From Verrucomicrobiales bacterium (GTDB taxonomy: Bacteria; Verrucomicrobiota; Verrucomicrobiia; Limisphaerales; J093): a DNA stretch of 56,388 nt. Of this stretch, positions 1 to 8,073 are shown piece after piece; position 1 is the stretch's first letter, and every line of letters begins with the position of its first letter. The notes under the pieces are model-generated. The model searched no databases. It was not told where the DNA came from and saw nothing but the letters and a program-made list of their open reading frames with translations. The position numbers were made by a program, and so were the translations under genes. The DNA lies in contig JABTUJ010000049.1 of NCBI GenBank assembly GCA_015075445.1, positions 1 to 56,388 on the forward strand, in the 5' to 3' direction.

Positions 1-1990
1 CGACGGCGCTCTCGACGGTATCGCGGAGGTCGAACTCGATGTGGTCGAGGGTGAGGTGACCCGATTCGAGTCGGGACAGGTCGAGGATGCCGTTGATGAT
101 GCTGAGGAGGGTTTCGGCGCCGTGGTGGATCTGGTCGGCGAACTCGCGTTGCTCGGGGGTGAGGGGGGACCGGCGGAGGAGGTCGTTGGTGCCGATGATG
201 GCGTTCATCGGGGTGCGGATTTCGTGGCTCATGTTGGCCAGGATTTCCGCCTTGAGGCGGGCGACGTCGAGGGCGGCGTCGCGGGCCTGTTCGAGTTCCT
301 GTTCGGCGCGGATGAGGTCGGTGACGTCCTTGGAGATGCCGAACGTGCCGATGATGCGGCCGGTGCCATCACGCAAGGGAACTTTGGAGGTGCGGACCCA
401 AGTGACGCGGCCGTCGGGCCAGGTCTCCTTTTCGGTGACATCGGCGATGGAGAGGCCGGTGGCGATGATGCGTTGCTCGTCCTCGTAAGCGGGCTGGGCG
501 TGTTCGGCGGTGAAGAAGTCGAAGTCGGACTTGCCGGTCAGCTTCTCGGGGTCGTTCAGGCCGAACCGGCGGGCGAGGGCGCGGCTGGCGCGGATGAACT
601 TCGAGCGGAGATCTTTGAAATAGACGGCGTCCGGGATGTGGTCGAGCAGGGCGCGGAGGAGATCGCGTTCGTACTCGAGGGCGGCCTCGATGCGGTGGCG
701 TTCGGTTTCGTCCCAGAAGATGCCCTGGACGCCGATGACGTTGCCGGCGCTGTCCTTGAGGGGCGTCTTGATGACGTGGACGTAGAGCGTGGTGCCGTCG
801 GGTTTGACGTGTTCCTCGGTCTTTTCGAGGGTTTGCCGGCGGGACATGACGCACTGGTCATCGGCGCGGTACTTGGCGGCCAGGTCGGGGGGGAAGAACG
901 CGGCGTCGGTCTGGCCGAGGAGGGCGGTGGCGGGGCGTTTGAGGGTCTGGCAGAAGAGGTGGTTGACGAACGTGAAGCGGCCCTCGGTGTCCTTGCGGAA
1001 GATGTTCTGGGGAAGGGCATCGACGAGGGAGTGGTACAGGAGCTCGGAATTGCGGAGGGCTTCTTCGGCCTGGCGGCGGTCGGAGATGTCCTCGACGGTT
1101 CCCTCGTAGTAGAGGAAGCGGCCGTCGGCGTCGGTGACGGAGCGGGCGTTTTCGGAGATCCAGATCTGGCTGCCGTCCTTGCGGCGGATCTGGGACTCGA
1201 AGTGGTGGACCTCGCCGTGTTCGCGCATGAGGCGGGTGAACTCGGTGCGACGTTCGGGGTCGACGTAGAGCTGGCCTTTGATGTTGCGGACGGCGGCCTG
1301 GAGCTCGGCGGGCGAGTCGTAGCCGTAGATCCGGGCGAGCATGGGGTTGGCCGCCAGGTACTGGCCCTCGGCGGTGGTCTGGAAGATGCCTTCGGCGACA
1401 TTCTCGAAGATGCTGCGGTACCGGGCTTCGGCGCGGCGCAGGGCAACTTCGGTGCGTTCGTGGTCGGCGAGGCTGCGTTCGAGGCGGCGGAGGTTGCGGC
1501 GAAGTTCGAGCTGGGTGATGACCTGGCGGGCGATGGTTTCGAGGGCCTCGAGCTGGTCGGCGGTGAGGGTGCGGGGCTGCTGATCCAGGACGCACAGGAC
1601 GCCCACGGCGAAGCCGCCCGGGGCGATGAGAGGCGCGCCGGCATAGAACCGGGGGCCATCGGGGCCGGTGACGGCGGGATGCCGGGCGTAGCGCGGGTCG
1701 GCGAGCAGATCGCTGATGTGGAATCGGTGCGGAGAGAGGATGGCCTGGGCGCAGAGGGAGTCGGATCGGGGGACTTCGGTGGTCGTGACCCCCAGGTGAG
1801 CCTTGAGCCAGACACGCTCGGCGGCGACGAAGCTGATGAGGGCGATGGGGACGCCGCAGGTGCGGGCGGCCAGGCGGGCCAGGTCGTCGAAGGCAAGTTC
1901 GCGCGGCGTGTCGAGGATGCCGTAATCCTCGAGGGCGGCCAGGCGGGCGACCTCGTTGGGGGGGAGGAGCTGGGAGGGCAGCCGGCTCAT
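1..1990 (-). CDS. GAF/multi-PAS sensor histidine kinase, C-terminus cut by window edge
   Basis: The minus-strand frame opens with ATG at 1990 and stays open to the left edge, giving about 663 residues. In order it shows a GAF domain (about residues 25-160, beginning near LDTPRELAFDDLARLA and including VGVLCVLDQ), then three PAS modules (about 190-310, 315-440 and 445-560) with typical linkers such as EGTVEDISDRR and GTFGISKDVTDLIRAEQ, then the HisKA dimerisation motif MSHEIRTPMNAIIG with the phospho-acceptor histidine at residue 589 (codon 226-224). The ATP-binding HATPase_c domain and anything after it lie outside the window. No transmembrane segment is visible, so it is probably cytoplasmic. 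It starts 34 bp after the stop of the ior gene, so the two may be co-transcribed. The signal sensed cannot be read from the sequence. Confidence 0.9.
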   Translation of the reverse strand, partial: MSRLPSQLLPPNEVARLAALEDYGILDTPRELAFDDLARLAARTCGVPIALISFVAAERVWLKAHLGVTTTEVPRSDSLCAQAILSPHRFHISDLLADPRYARHPAVTGPDGPRFYAGAPLIAPGGFAVGVLCVLDQQPRTLTADQLEALETIARQVITQLELRRNLRRLERSLADHERTEVALRRAEARYRSIFENVAEGIFQTTAEGQYLAANPMLARIYGYDSPAELQAAVRNIKGQLYVDPERRTEFTRLMREHGEVHHFESQIRRKDGSQIWISENARSVTDADGRFLYYEGTVEDISDRRQAEEALRNSELLYHSLVDALPQNIFRKDTEGRFTFVNHLFCQTLKRPATALLGQTDAAFFPPDLAAKYRADDQCVMSRRQTLEKTEEHVKPDGTTLYVHVIKTPLKDSAGNVIGVQGIFWDETERHRIEAALEYERDLLRALLDHIPDAVYFKDLRSKFIRASRALARRFGLNDPEKLTGKSDFDFFTAEHAQPAYEDEQRIIATGLSIADVTEKETWPDGRVTWVRTSKVPLRDGTGRIIGTFGISKDVTDLIRAEQELEQARDAALDVARLKAEILANMSHEIRTPMNAIIGTNDLLRRSPLTPEQREFADQIHHGAETLLSIINGILDLSRLESGHLTLDHIEFDLRDTVESAV

Positions 1991-2024
1991 GGGGGAGAGG
2001 CGCCCGGGGGGCGGATCGCGGCGT

Positions 2025-5000
2025 TCAAGCCCGGGCCAGGACGGGTTCGGATCGAGGCGCGCGGAGCAGTTCCTCCAACCAGACGTCGGCCTGGCGGCGG
2101 GCGGCGTCCATCTTGGGGTAACGGATCTCGCGGTAGCCGGTGATGGCCTCCGGGAGGGAGAACAGGTTGACGAAGGTCTGGTAGGCAGCGGGATCGTCGG
2201 CGACGGCCTGGAACCGCGGGACCAGGGTGATGAACCAGTCGCGGAACTCCCGTTCGCGGCGGTGCCAGTCCGGGAGCCAGCGGCGGAGCCAGCGCTGGCG
2301 TTTGACGATCTCCAGCATCCAGTCGCGGGTCTTCATGTCCCAGACGAAGTCGCGGCCGAAGAGGGTGAACTGAGGGCGGTTCAGGTGCCGGTAGGCGATG
2401 CGGTCGCCGCGGGCCGGGTCCAACTGGTAGCGCGCCCGGTCGCGTCGCCGCTTCTCCTCGCTGGTCAGGAGGTGGGCCACATAGATCTCGTCTTTGATGG
2501 CCATGACCTTGTGGAGGTTCCAGACAAGGGCGCGGGTGGCGGCGAACTGGGCGTCGGGACGGTCGGCGGCGCCGACCTGGAGGACGAGTTCGGCGTAGCG
2601 GCGGGCGTAGGCGAGATCTTCGTACTGGATCAGGTCATAGACGCGCCGGGCGAAGTCGCGGCGGAGATCCTCCCGGGGCGGGAGTTGGGCGGCGGAAGCC
2701 TCGACCAGCGTCCGATACTCGCGGGCGAGAGTCGGGCCGCGGCGGCCGGCGCGGCGGAGGATGTCCTCCTTGTCGTCGAGGACGCCGGCGTAGGTGTCCG
2801 GTTCGCGGAACCCGGCGACGGGGCGCTGGACAGCGGCGGGGTCGTGGGCGAGGAAGCGGCCGAGGTTGAAGGCCTTACGGTTGTCACCGGCGGCGGCGCC
2901 CAGGCCGGAATGGATGGCCCATTCGAGGCTGGCGAGGCTGAGGGGGAGAAGCCCGCGCTGGAAGGCGGCGCCGAGCATCATGATATTGGCGTAGAGCTGG
3001 GTGCCGAAGTAAGCCTCGGAACACTTTGAGACGTCGGCGCTGAAGTAGGCCTCGGAACGGGTGCGCTCGCGCAGCAGGTTCTCGAGGCGTTGGACCTCGA
3101 AGTCATCCTGGCCGAGGAGGGTGAGGATGGTGGGGGTCTTGTGGGTGTTGACGACGACGGCGGTGCGGCCGCGGCTGCCGACACGCTGGTTGGTGGAAGG
3201 ATCCAGCGCACGGGCGGCCTCGAGGACATCCACGCCGAGGAGGAGATCGGCCTTGCCGTAGGGGATGATGTTCGAGACGAACGGCGCCCCCGGCGGCGCG
3301 AAAGTGACCATCGAATAGACGCCGCCGTTGCGGATGGCGAGGCCCTTCTTGTCACAGTATTGCACTTGGTAGCCCTGGCGGTTGCCGGCAAGCACGAGCA
3401 CGGCGGTCGCGGTGCCGATGCCCATGCCGCCGACGCCGGCGAGGTAGCCGTGCCAGGCGCGCTCGAGCCGGGCTGGTTCGGGGATGGGGAGGCTGGCGAA
3501 GTCGAGGCGATCGAGCGGTGAGGGGGGACGCTGGTTGCGGGTGATGACGACCTCCTCGAAGGAGGGGCAGGCTTTGACGCGCGGGCCGTCGTTGGGCGTG
3601 GCGAGGTCAAAGCGCGTGCAGGCGCCATCGGCGACACACCACGAGAAGTCGATGCCGACCTTCTGGCCGTAGGGGGTGTCCTCGAGGGTCAGGCCGGGAC
3701 AACCGGTGGCCCGGGTGCACTCGAGGCAATTCTCGCAGACCTCGGGCGTGATGTTGATGTGGCGTTTGACGGGGAGGAAGCCCTGGGCGCGCAGGGTGCG
3801 GCGCTCCTGGCGGAGGGCCCGGCGGTGGAAGGTGATGCCGCACTCCTTGTCGGCCACGACGATCTTCACGCCGTCCTGGAGGATGGTCTTCTCGAGGAGT
3901 TGACGGTAGCTCGCCACCTCGGCGGGGTTGATGCGGACGACGGTGGCGCCGGAGTGGGACTGGTCGGTGATGCCCGCGAGGATGGCGTCGATGCTTTGGG
4001 CAAAGGTCTTCTCGCCCAACAGGCCTTCGTCCAGGGCCGGCGTCGTCTGGTGGCCGGTCATGGCGGTGGTCTTGTTGTCGAGGAGGATGTAGGTGAGGTC
4101 CTGGCCGTTCTTGAGCGAGTTGGAGATGGCGATCTGGCCGCTGTGGAAGAAGGTCGAGTCCCCCATGAACACGACCTGTTTGTTGCGGATGAAGGGGTCG
4201 ATGCCGGCGCCGGTGCCTCCGCCGAGCCCCATGCCCGAGTAGTTGTGCATGAGGTCCCGGGTGGGCTCGAACATGAGCATCGTGTAGCAGCCGGTGTCGC
4301 CGTGAAACACGAGGTCCACGGGGCCGGTGCCATGGACGCGCTGCATGTACCGGGGATCGCGGAACTGCCGTTTGATCTCGAGCAGCACGCTGGCTGAATC
4401 CCGGTGCGGGCAACCGGGACAGAACGTCGGGGTGCGCGGGGCGATGCGGGCGTCGAAGGACTTGATCTCGACGAGCAGGTCGAGTTCCTGGCGGATGCGG
4501 TTGCGGTCCAGGCGTCCTTCGAACTCGGGGAGTTGGAGGCAGAGGTTGCCCAGGCGCTGGATCAGCTTGCTGGGGTTCAGGCCGCGCGTTTCGGGAACGC
4601 CAGGCAGCCCGTGGGGGAACTGTTTGCCCCAGACCTCGGCCGGCAGGGGGCGCGACTCATGATCGGCGTTCTGGCGGGCGCGCTGAAGGATCTCGACGAC
4701 CTGCTCCTCGAGGAAGCCGCGGCGTTCTTCGACCACGTAGAGGCTGCGCAGACCGACGGCGAACTCGGTGATGAGGACCGGGTCGAGCGGGTAGGTCACG
4801 CCGACCTTGAGGACGGGGAAATGACCGTCGAGGCCGAGTTCGGCGAGCGCGTGGCGGAGGTAACAGTAGGCCGCGGCGGAGGTGACGAAGCCCAGGCGGG
4901 CGAGGGCGTTGGTCTCGCGGGCGGCCGGGGCGACGGGCACGACACGGTTGGCGCCGTGGCGACGGGCACTGGCCCAGAGGCGCTCGAAGCGCTCGTGGAG

Positions 5001-5702
5001 TTGCTGTTCCTTGCGCCAGGTGCGCGGCGGCAGGAGGACATTACGCTCGAAGTCGATCCGTTCGGTGTCGAGCGTGATGCGGTTGTCGGTGCTGATGAGG
5101 GGAAACTGGTTGGGCCGGACGACGACGGAACCACCGCCGTCCGCCTGGTTGGTGGTGACCAGGTAGCCGATGTACAACTCGCTCTCGCGGGACAGCGTGA
5201 AGGCGAGGTTGATCCAGTCCTTGAGCTCCTGCGGGTCGCTGGGTTCGAGCACCGGCATCATGAGGTGCTTGGCCAGGAAACGGGAGTCGGCCGGGACCTG
5301 GGTCGAGTCGCTCCAGGGATCGTCACCGAGGACGATGACCGCGCCGCCTTCGGGGTGGGCGCCGACGAGGTTGCCGAGGGCGAGGGCGTCGGCTGCGACG
5401 TGGACGCCGACGCTCTTTTGGACAGTGATGGCGCGCAGGCCGTGCATCTGGGAGCCGTTGACCATGGCGGCCGCGAGGGCCTCGTTGTTGGCCATGGTGG
5501 CGCGGATGCCGTGGTCGCGGAGGAGTTCCTGGATGTCTTGGGCGGTGTCGAAGAACCCGGCGACCGGGGAACCCGGGTAGCCGGTCCAGAGGTGGGTTCC
5601 TCCTTCCGTCTCAAGACAGCCTTTGACCAGGAGTTCATTCCCGGTAAAGACTTCAATTCCAGAGGCTTGAGTGAATCGCGGAGCTGCTTTCACCGTCGCC
5701 AT
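2025..5702 (-). CDS. Indolepyruvate:ferredoxin oxidoreductase, fused IorA-IorB type
   Basis: A 1225-residue fusion matching the one-polypeptide indolepyruvate ferredoxin oxidoreductase family (usually about 1150-1200 residues), which oxidatively decarboxylates aryl-pyruvates to aryl-acetyl-CoA with ferredoxin as acceptor. The N-terminal pyruvate-binding half is visible from GNELLVKGCLETEGG, followed by LYVVEERRGFLEEQVVEIL. The TPP-binding domain has FCPGCPHRDSASVLLEIK, YSGMGLGGGTGAGIDPF and GDSTFFHSGQIA...LLDNKTTAMTGHQ. A cysteine-rich segment (CENCLECTRATGCPGL, then WCVADGACTRF) looks like the iron-sulphur linker. The IorB/gamma domain starts at GVGGMGIGTATAVL, and a long C-terminal region resembles DUF6537. 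I chose ATG at 5702 because the 57 residues upstream in the open frame are low-complexity and overlap a palindromic intergenic repeat. No clear ribosome-binding site. The histidine kinase follows after 34 bp. Confidence 0.93.
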   Translation of the reverse strand: MATVKAAPRFTQASGIEVFTGNELLVKGCLETEGGTHLWTGYPGSPVAGFFDTAQDIQELLRDHGIRATMANNEALAAAMVNGSQMHGLRAITVQKSVGVHVAADALALGNLVGAHPEGGAVIVLGDDPWSDSTQVPADSRFLAKHLMMPVLEPSDPQELKDWINLAFTLSRESELYIGYLVTTNQADGGGSVVVRPNQFPLISTDNRITLDTERIDFERNVLLPPRTWRKEQQLHERFERLWASARRHGANRVVPVAPAARETNALARLGFVTSAAAYCYLRHALAELGLDGHFPVLKVGVTYPLDPVLITEFAVGLRSLYVVEERRGFLEEQVVEILQRARQNADHESRPLPAEVWGKQFPHGLPGVPETRGLNPSKLIQRLGNLCLQLPEFEGRLDRNRIRQELDLLVEIKSFDARIAPRTPTFCPGCPHRDSASVLLEIKRQFRDPRYMQRVHGTGPVDLVFHGDTGCYTMLMFEPTRDLMHNYSGMGLGGGTGAGIDPFIRNKQVVFMGDSTFFHSGQIAISNSLKNGQDLTYILLDNKTTAMTGHQTTPALDEGLLGEKTFAQSIDAILAGITDQSHSGATVVRINPAEVASYRQLLEKTILQDGVKIVVADKECGITFHRRALRQERRTLRAQGFLPVKRHINITPEVCENCLECTRATGCPGLTLEDTPYGQKVGIDFSWCVADGACTRFDLATPNDGPRVKACPSFEEVVITRNQRPPSPLDRLDFASLPIPEPARLERAWHGYLAGVGGMGIGTATAVLVLAGNRQGYQVQYCDKKGLAIRNGGVYSMVTFAPPGAPFVSNIIPYGKADLLLGVDVLEAARALDPSTNQRVGSRGRTAVVVNTHKTPTILTLLGQDDFEVQRLENLLRERTRSEAYFSADVSKCSEAYFGTQLYANIMMLGAAFQRGLLPLSLASLEWAIHSGLGAAAGDNRKAFNLGRFLAHDPAAVQRPVAGFREPDTYAGVLDDKEDILRRAGRRGPTLAREYRTLVEASAAQLPPREDLRRDFARRVYDLIQYEDLAYARRYAELVLQVGAADRPDAQFAATRALVWNLHKVMAIKDEIYVAHLLTSEEKRRRDRARYQLDPARGDRIAYRHLNRPQFTLFGRDFVWDMKTRDWMLEIVKRQRWLRRWLPDWHRREREFRDWFITLVPRFQAVADDPAAYQTFVNLFSLPEAITGYREIRYPKMDAARRQADVWLEELLRAPRSEPVLARA

Positions 5703-6230
5703 CGTGGCACCGGAACGGCGGGTTGGCAAGCGTCGACTTGCCGGCCGCATCCGTCTCCGGTTCTGGCCACGACCCCGACGCCGGGTGGAGGTACCCGTCC
5801 GAGCACATCGTTGACCCGCGTAATCCCCGATGTTCGTAATCGGCGGAGAATCCACGACGGGAAGTCCCTCCACCGATTACGAACATCGGGGATTGGGGAA
5901 ATGACATGGTTCTCATGGGGCTGCCCAGGGACCACGAGCCGACCTGGCTGGCTGGCCCTTCTGCATTCCGGTTCATGGACAGTGCGGGGATTCCGCGCGG
6001 CGAGTCCGGCCCAACCACGACTGGCCCGCCCGAGTCGCGAGAGGTCTGGCGTCCTCGAACAAGCGGGGAATCGGCTGCAGTCGGTCGTGATGTAACGTTT
6101 CAGGACTTTTCCCGTTGAAGGCTTCCGGAGGCCCGCGCGCGTGCCGCGTGACCGGTGGTCGGCTGGCGCGCGGCGGGTTTCCTGATCCGTGGCAGTCAAA
6201 CAGTGAGCCGAGAGGCTAGAAAGGCTGGAT
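5703..6230. other. Intergenic region between divergent ior and CBM9-like genes
   Basis: About 530 bp without a convincing gene. It must hold the promoters of both divergent neighbours, but I cannot place a confident -35/-10 pair. It contains a long perfect inverted repeat (5822-5894, listed separately). An AGAAAGG stretch (6218-6224) lies seven bases before the ATG at 6231 and is a plausible ribosome-binding site for the plus-strand gene. Short open frames cross the area, but none has codon structure or homology I recognise. Confidence 0.6.
5822..5894. repeat. Perfect 22-bp inverted repeat with 29-bp spacer
   Basis: The left arm (5822-5843) begins AATCCCCGATGTTCG and ends TAATCGG. The right arm (5873-5894) is its exact reverse complement over 22 positions. 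A few further pairs are possible inside the spacer (GGAG at 5845-5848 with CTCC-like bases at 5868-5871). It lies between divergent promoters, not after a gene, and there is no T-run on either side. A simple terminator is therefore unlikely; an operator, a mobile hairpin or a REP-like element is more plausible. Confidence 0.85.
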
Positions 6231-7112
6231 ATGAAAGACAGGAAGCAGTCGGTCTGGGTGGCTTCAGCCGCCCTGAAACTCACGCGGGGCGTGGCCGCCG
6301 CGGGTGTCCTCTGGCTCGTGGCCGGGGGCGCCGTGGCGGGCCAGCAAACGCCCGTGGCCGGGCAGCAGACCTTGATCGCCCGTCGGGCACGGGGGCCGGT
6401 AGTGCCGGACGGAGTGCTGGGGCCGGCGGAATGGAGTGCCGCCGTCCCGGTGCATGTCAACGCCGTGAAGCCGCGCACCGCTCCCGGCGTGGTGCCGTAC
6501 CTGCCGGACGCTTTGCCCTTTCTGGTCCCGCCGGACAACCAGGACGATTCGAGTTTCACCATCCGGGCGTTGTACGACGACCAGAACCTGTATGTGGCGG
6601 TAACGGTGGCCGATGACGTCCTGATGGCCGTGCATCCCTGGCCGCTGCTCTGGTTGGACGATGACGTTGAGGTGCTGATCGATGGCGACCGGCAGCCGTG
6701 GGACTTCGCCGCCGGTGTGTTTGAAGGCGTCCTGAACAAGGAGGGGTTCCAGTTGATCACGTCGGTCGGCGGCGGACAGCAGACCGAACCCGGCACGAAT
6801 CCCGACCTGCAGGTGTGGACATCCGCCGTGGGATGGGCCCCGCGGGGTTTCGTCGTTGAGGTCGCGGTTCCGCTGGACATGATCAACACCCACGACACGT
6901 CCGAGTGGACGGGGGGAACGCCCGGGTTCAGCCCGCCGCAACCCGGTGACACGATCGGCTTCAATATCACGGTGGGCGACAACGACACCGGTTGGGGCGG
7001 GTACGTCCTGGGGGGCGACCGGAGCAACAGTTTCACCGCCTGGGATGGCAGCAGCTTGGAATGGGGCATCTATCTGGAGCAGGACTGGGGACGGCTCTAC
7101 TTTGCTCCTTGA
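6231..7112 (+). CDS. Secreted CBM9/DOMON-like sugar-binding protein
   Basis: A 293-residue protein with a long N-terminal leader (hydrophobic stretch GVAAAGVLWLVAGGAVAG at about residues 20-37), so probably exported. The mature part reads like the family-9 carbohydrate-binding fold used to bind sugar chain ends: GVLGPAEWSAAVPVHV, then FTIRALYDDQNLYVAVTVAD, LLWLDDDVEVLIDGD, a middle WAPRGFVVEVAVPL strand pair, and a C-terminal GDTIGFNITVGDNDTG block. A short duplication (AGQQT twice, residues about 37-48) sits just after the leader. It starts at ATG 6231 with an AGAAAGG site upstream. No enzyme domain is attached, so it may be a stand-alone binding protein. The ligand is unknown. Confidence 0.75.
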   Translation: MKDRKQSVWVASAALKLTRGVAAAGVLWLVAGGAVAGQQTPVAGQQTLIARRARGPVVPDGVLGPAEWSAAVPVHVNAVKPRTAPGVVPYLPDALPFLVPPDNQDDSSFTIRALYDDQNLYVAVTVADDVLMAVHPWPLLWLDDDVEVLIDGDRQPWDFAAGVFEGVLNKEGFQLITSVGGGQQTEPGTNPDLQVWTSAVGWAPRGFVVEVAVPLDMINTHDTSEWTGGTPGFSPPQPGDTIGFNITVGDNDTGWGGYVLGGDRSNSFTAWDGSSLEWGIYLEQDWGRLYFAP

Positions 7113-7197
7113 CGCTCCTTACCGCCCCGCACGGAGACGTTCCGGTGCGGGCGGGGGCGAGCCGCTCGCGGCTGACAGGGACGGCGGTCCGGGAGGC

Positions 7198-8073
7198 TCA
7201 GCCGCGAGGGTCGCGCCGTCTGAACACACAGAACAACTCGTCGCCGACCCGGCGGCGGCGAACCAGGCGGAACTGCGCGGCATCGATCAGCCGCGGGAAC
7301 CCGACGCCGTCCGCCAGGGTGGGCGCCTGGCGGCCCCCGAGCAGGAGCGGACAGATCGTGAGGTGAAGCTCGTGGACCAACCCCGCGCGGAAAAGTGCGT
7401 CGTTCAGTTCACCACCACCTTCGCACAGAAGTCGTTCAATTCCCCAGCGGGCGCGCAGATGGGCCAACGCGGCGGGCCAGTTCACCTCCTGCACTCCGCA
7501 CACCAGCACCGCGTCCGCCACCGCCGCCAGCCGGGCGCACCGCGTCGCGCCTGCGCGCTCTGTGGTCAGGATGATGAGCGGGGCGGGTGAGACCGGTGGC
7601 GGTGGGTTCTCCGGAGGCGGCCTGGTCTTCTTGGAGCTGCTCAGGGGCCATGAACCTTCCCCGCCGGGGCGGGGGACCCGGCCTACAAGTTGTCGGCCCG
7701 GTGCCCTCATCGGGCAGCTCATGGGAAGCCGGCGGAAGATCGGCAGCGCGGGATCGAGGGAGCCTGAGCCGCTGACGATCACTCGCAAGTGGTGTTCGGC
7801 GAGGCCGTGGGTGAGGCGCAGCCGACGGTAGCGTGTCCCGCCCGTGTCCAGGGTGACTCCCTCGTCCCGGACTGTGCGCGCCCCGCACATCACGGCGTCG
7901 GCGGTGGCGCGCAGCGCATACAGATGGGCCAGGTCGCGCGGGCTCCCGAAGGACGACACCGTACGATTGGCCGTGGCGATCTTGCCGTCGGCGCTGATCG
8001 CCAGGTTCACCAGCACGAAAGGCAGCCGCGCCGGGCGCGAGGCCAGCGGGGGAACGTGAATGACGCCCTTCAT
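7198..8073 (-). CDS. RibD C-terminal-domain reductase with a low-complexity insertion
   Basis: A 291-residue protein of the RibD_C/dihydrofolate-reductase-like family: it opens with FVLVNLAISADGKIAT, continues with ALRATADAVMCGARTVRDE and VIVSGSGSLDPALP, and ends with the GIERLLCEGGGELNDALF and LTICPLLLGG motifs. In the family this domain binds NADPH and reduces the riboflavin precursor pyrimidine or a similar substrate. There is no deaminase domain, so it is a stand-alone reductase and its exact substrate is open. Residues 116-161 form a proline/arginine-rich insertion not expected in the fold (see findings). Its ATG at 8073 overlaps the queA stop as ATGA, which suggests translational coupling. 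Confidence 0.8.
   Translation of the reverse strand: MKGVIHVPPLASRPARLPFVLVNLAISADGKIATANRTVSSFGSPRDLAHLYALRATADAVMCGARTVRDEGVTLDTGGTRYRRLRLTHGLAEHHLRVIVSGSGSLDPALPIFRRLPMSCPMRAPGRQLVGRVPRPGGEGSWPLSSSKKTRPPPENPPPPVSPAPLIILTTERAGATRCARLAAVADAVLVCGVQEVNWPAALAHLRARWGIERLLCEGGGELNDALFRAGLVHELHLTICPLLLGGRQAPTLADGVGFPRLIDAAQFRLVRRRRVGDELFCVFRRRDPRG
7590..7728. repeat. In-frame low-complexity insertion containing a GC palindrome
   Basis: This segment codes for the 46-residue proline/arginine/serine-rich stretch that separates two normal parts of the RibD_C fold (SLDPALPIFRR and PAPLIILTTERA). It holds a 7-bp inverted repeat, CCCCGCC with GGCGGGG, at 7659-7674. The boundaries are approximate and come from where the recognisable family sequence stops and resumes. 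Confidence 0.5.

Noticed and set aside
41..2143. Long plus-strand open frame (about 700 codons) opposite the histidine kinase
   Set aside because: Its protein is Gly/Ala/Val/Asp-rich antisense noise; the minus strand carries clear GAF, PAS and HisKA motifs in one open frame.
5822..5894. Rho-independent terminator
   Set aside because: No T-run, 29-bp spacer, and it lies between divergent starts, not after a gene.
6155..6616. Plus-strand frame overlapping the start of the CBM9-like gene
   Set aside because: Arg/Gly-rich low-complexity product in another frame; the CBM9-like frame has motifs, a leader and a ribosome-binding site.
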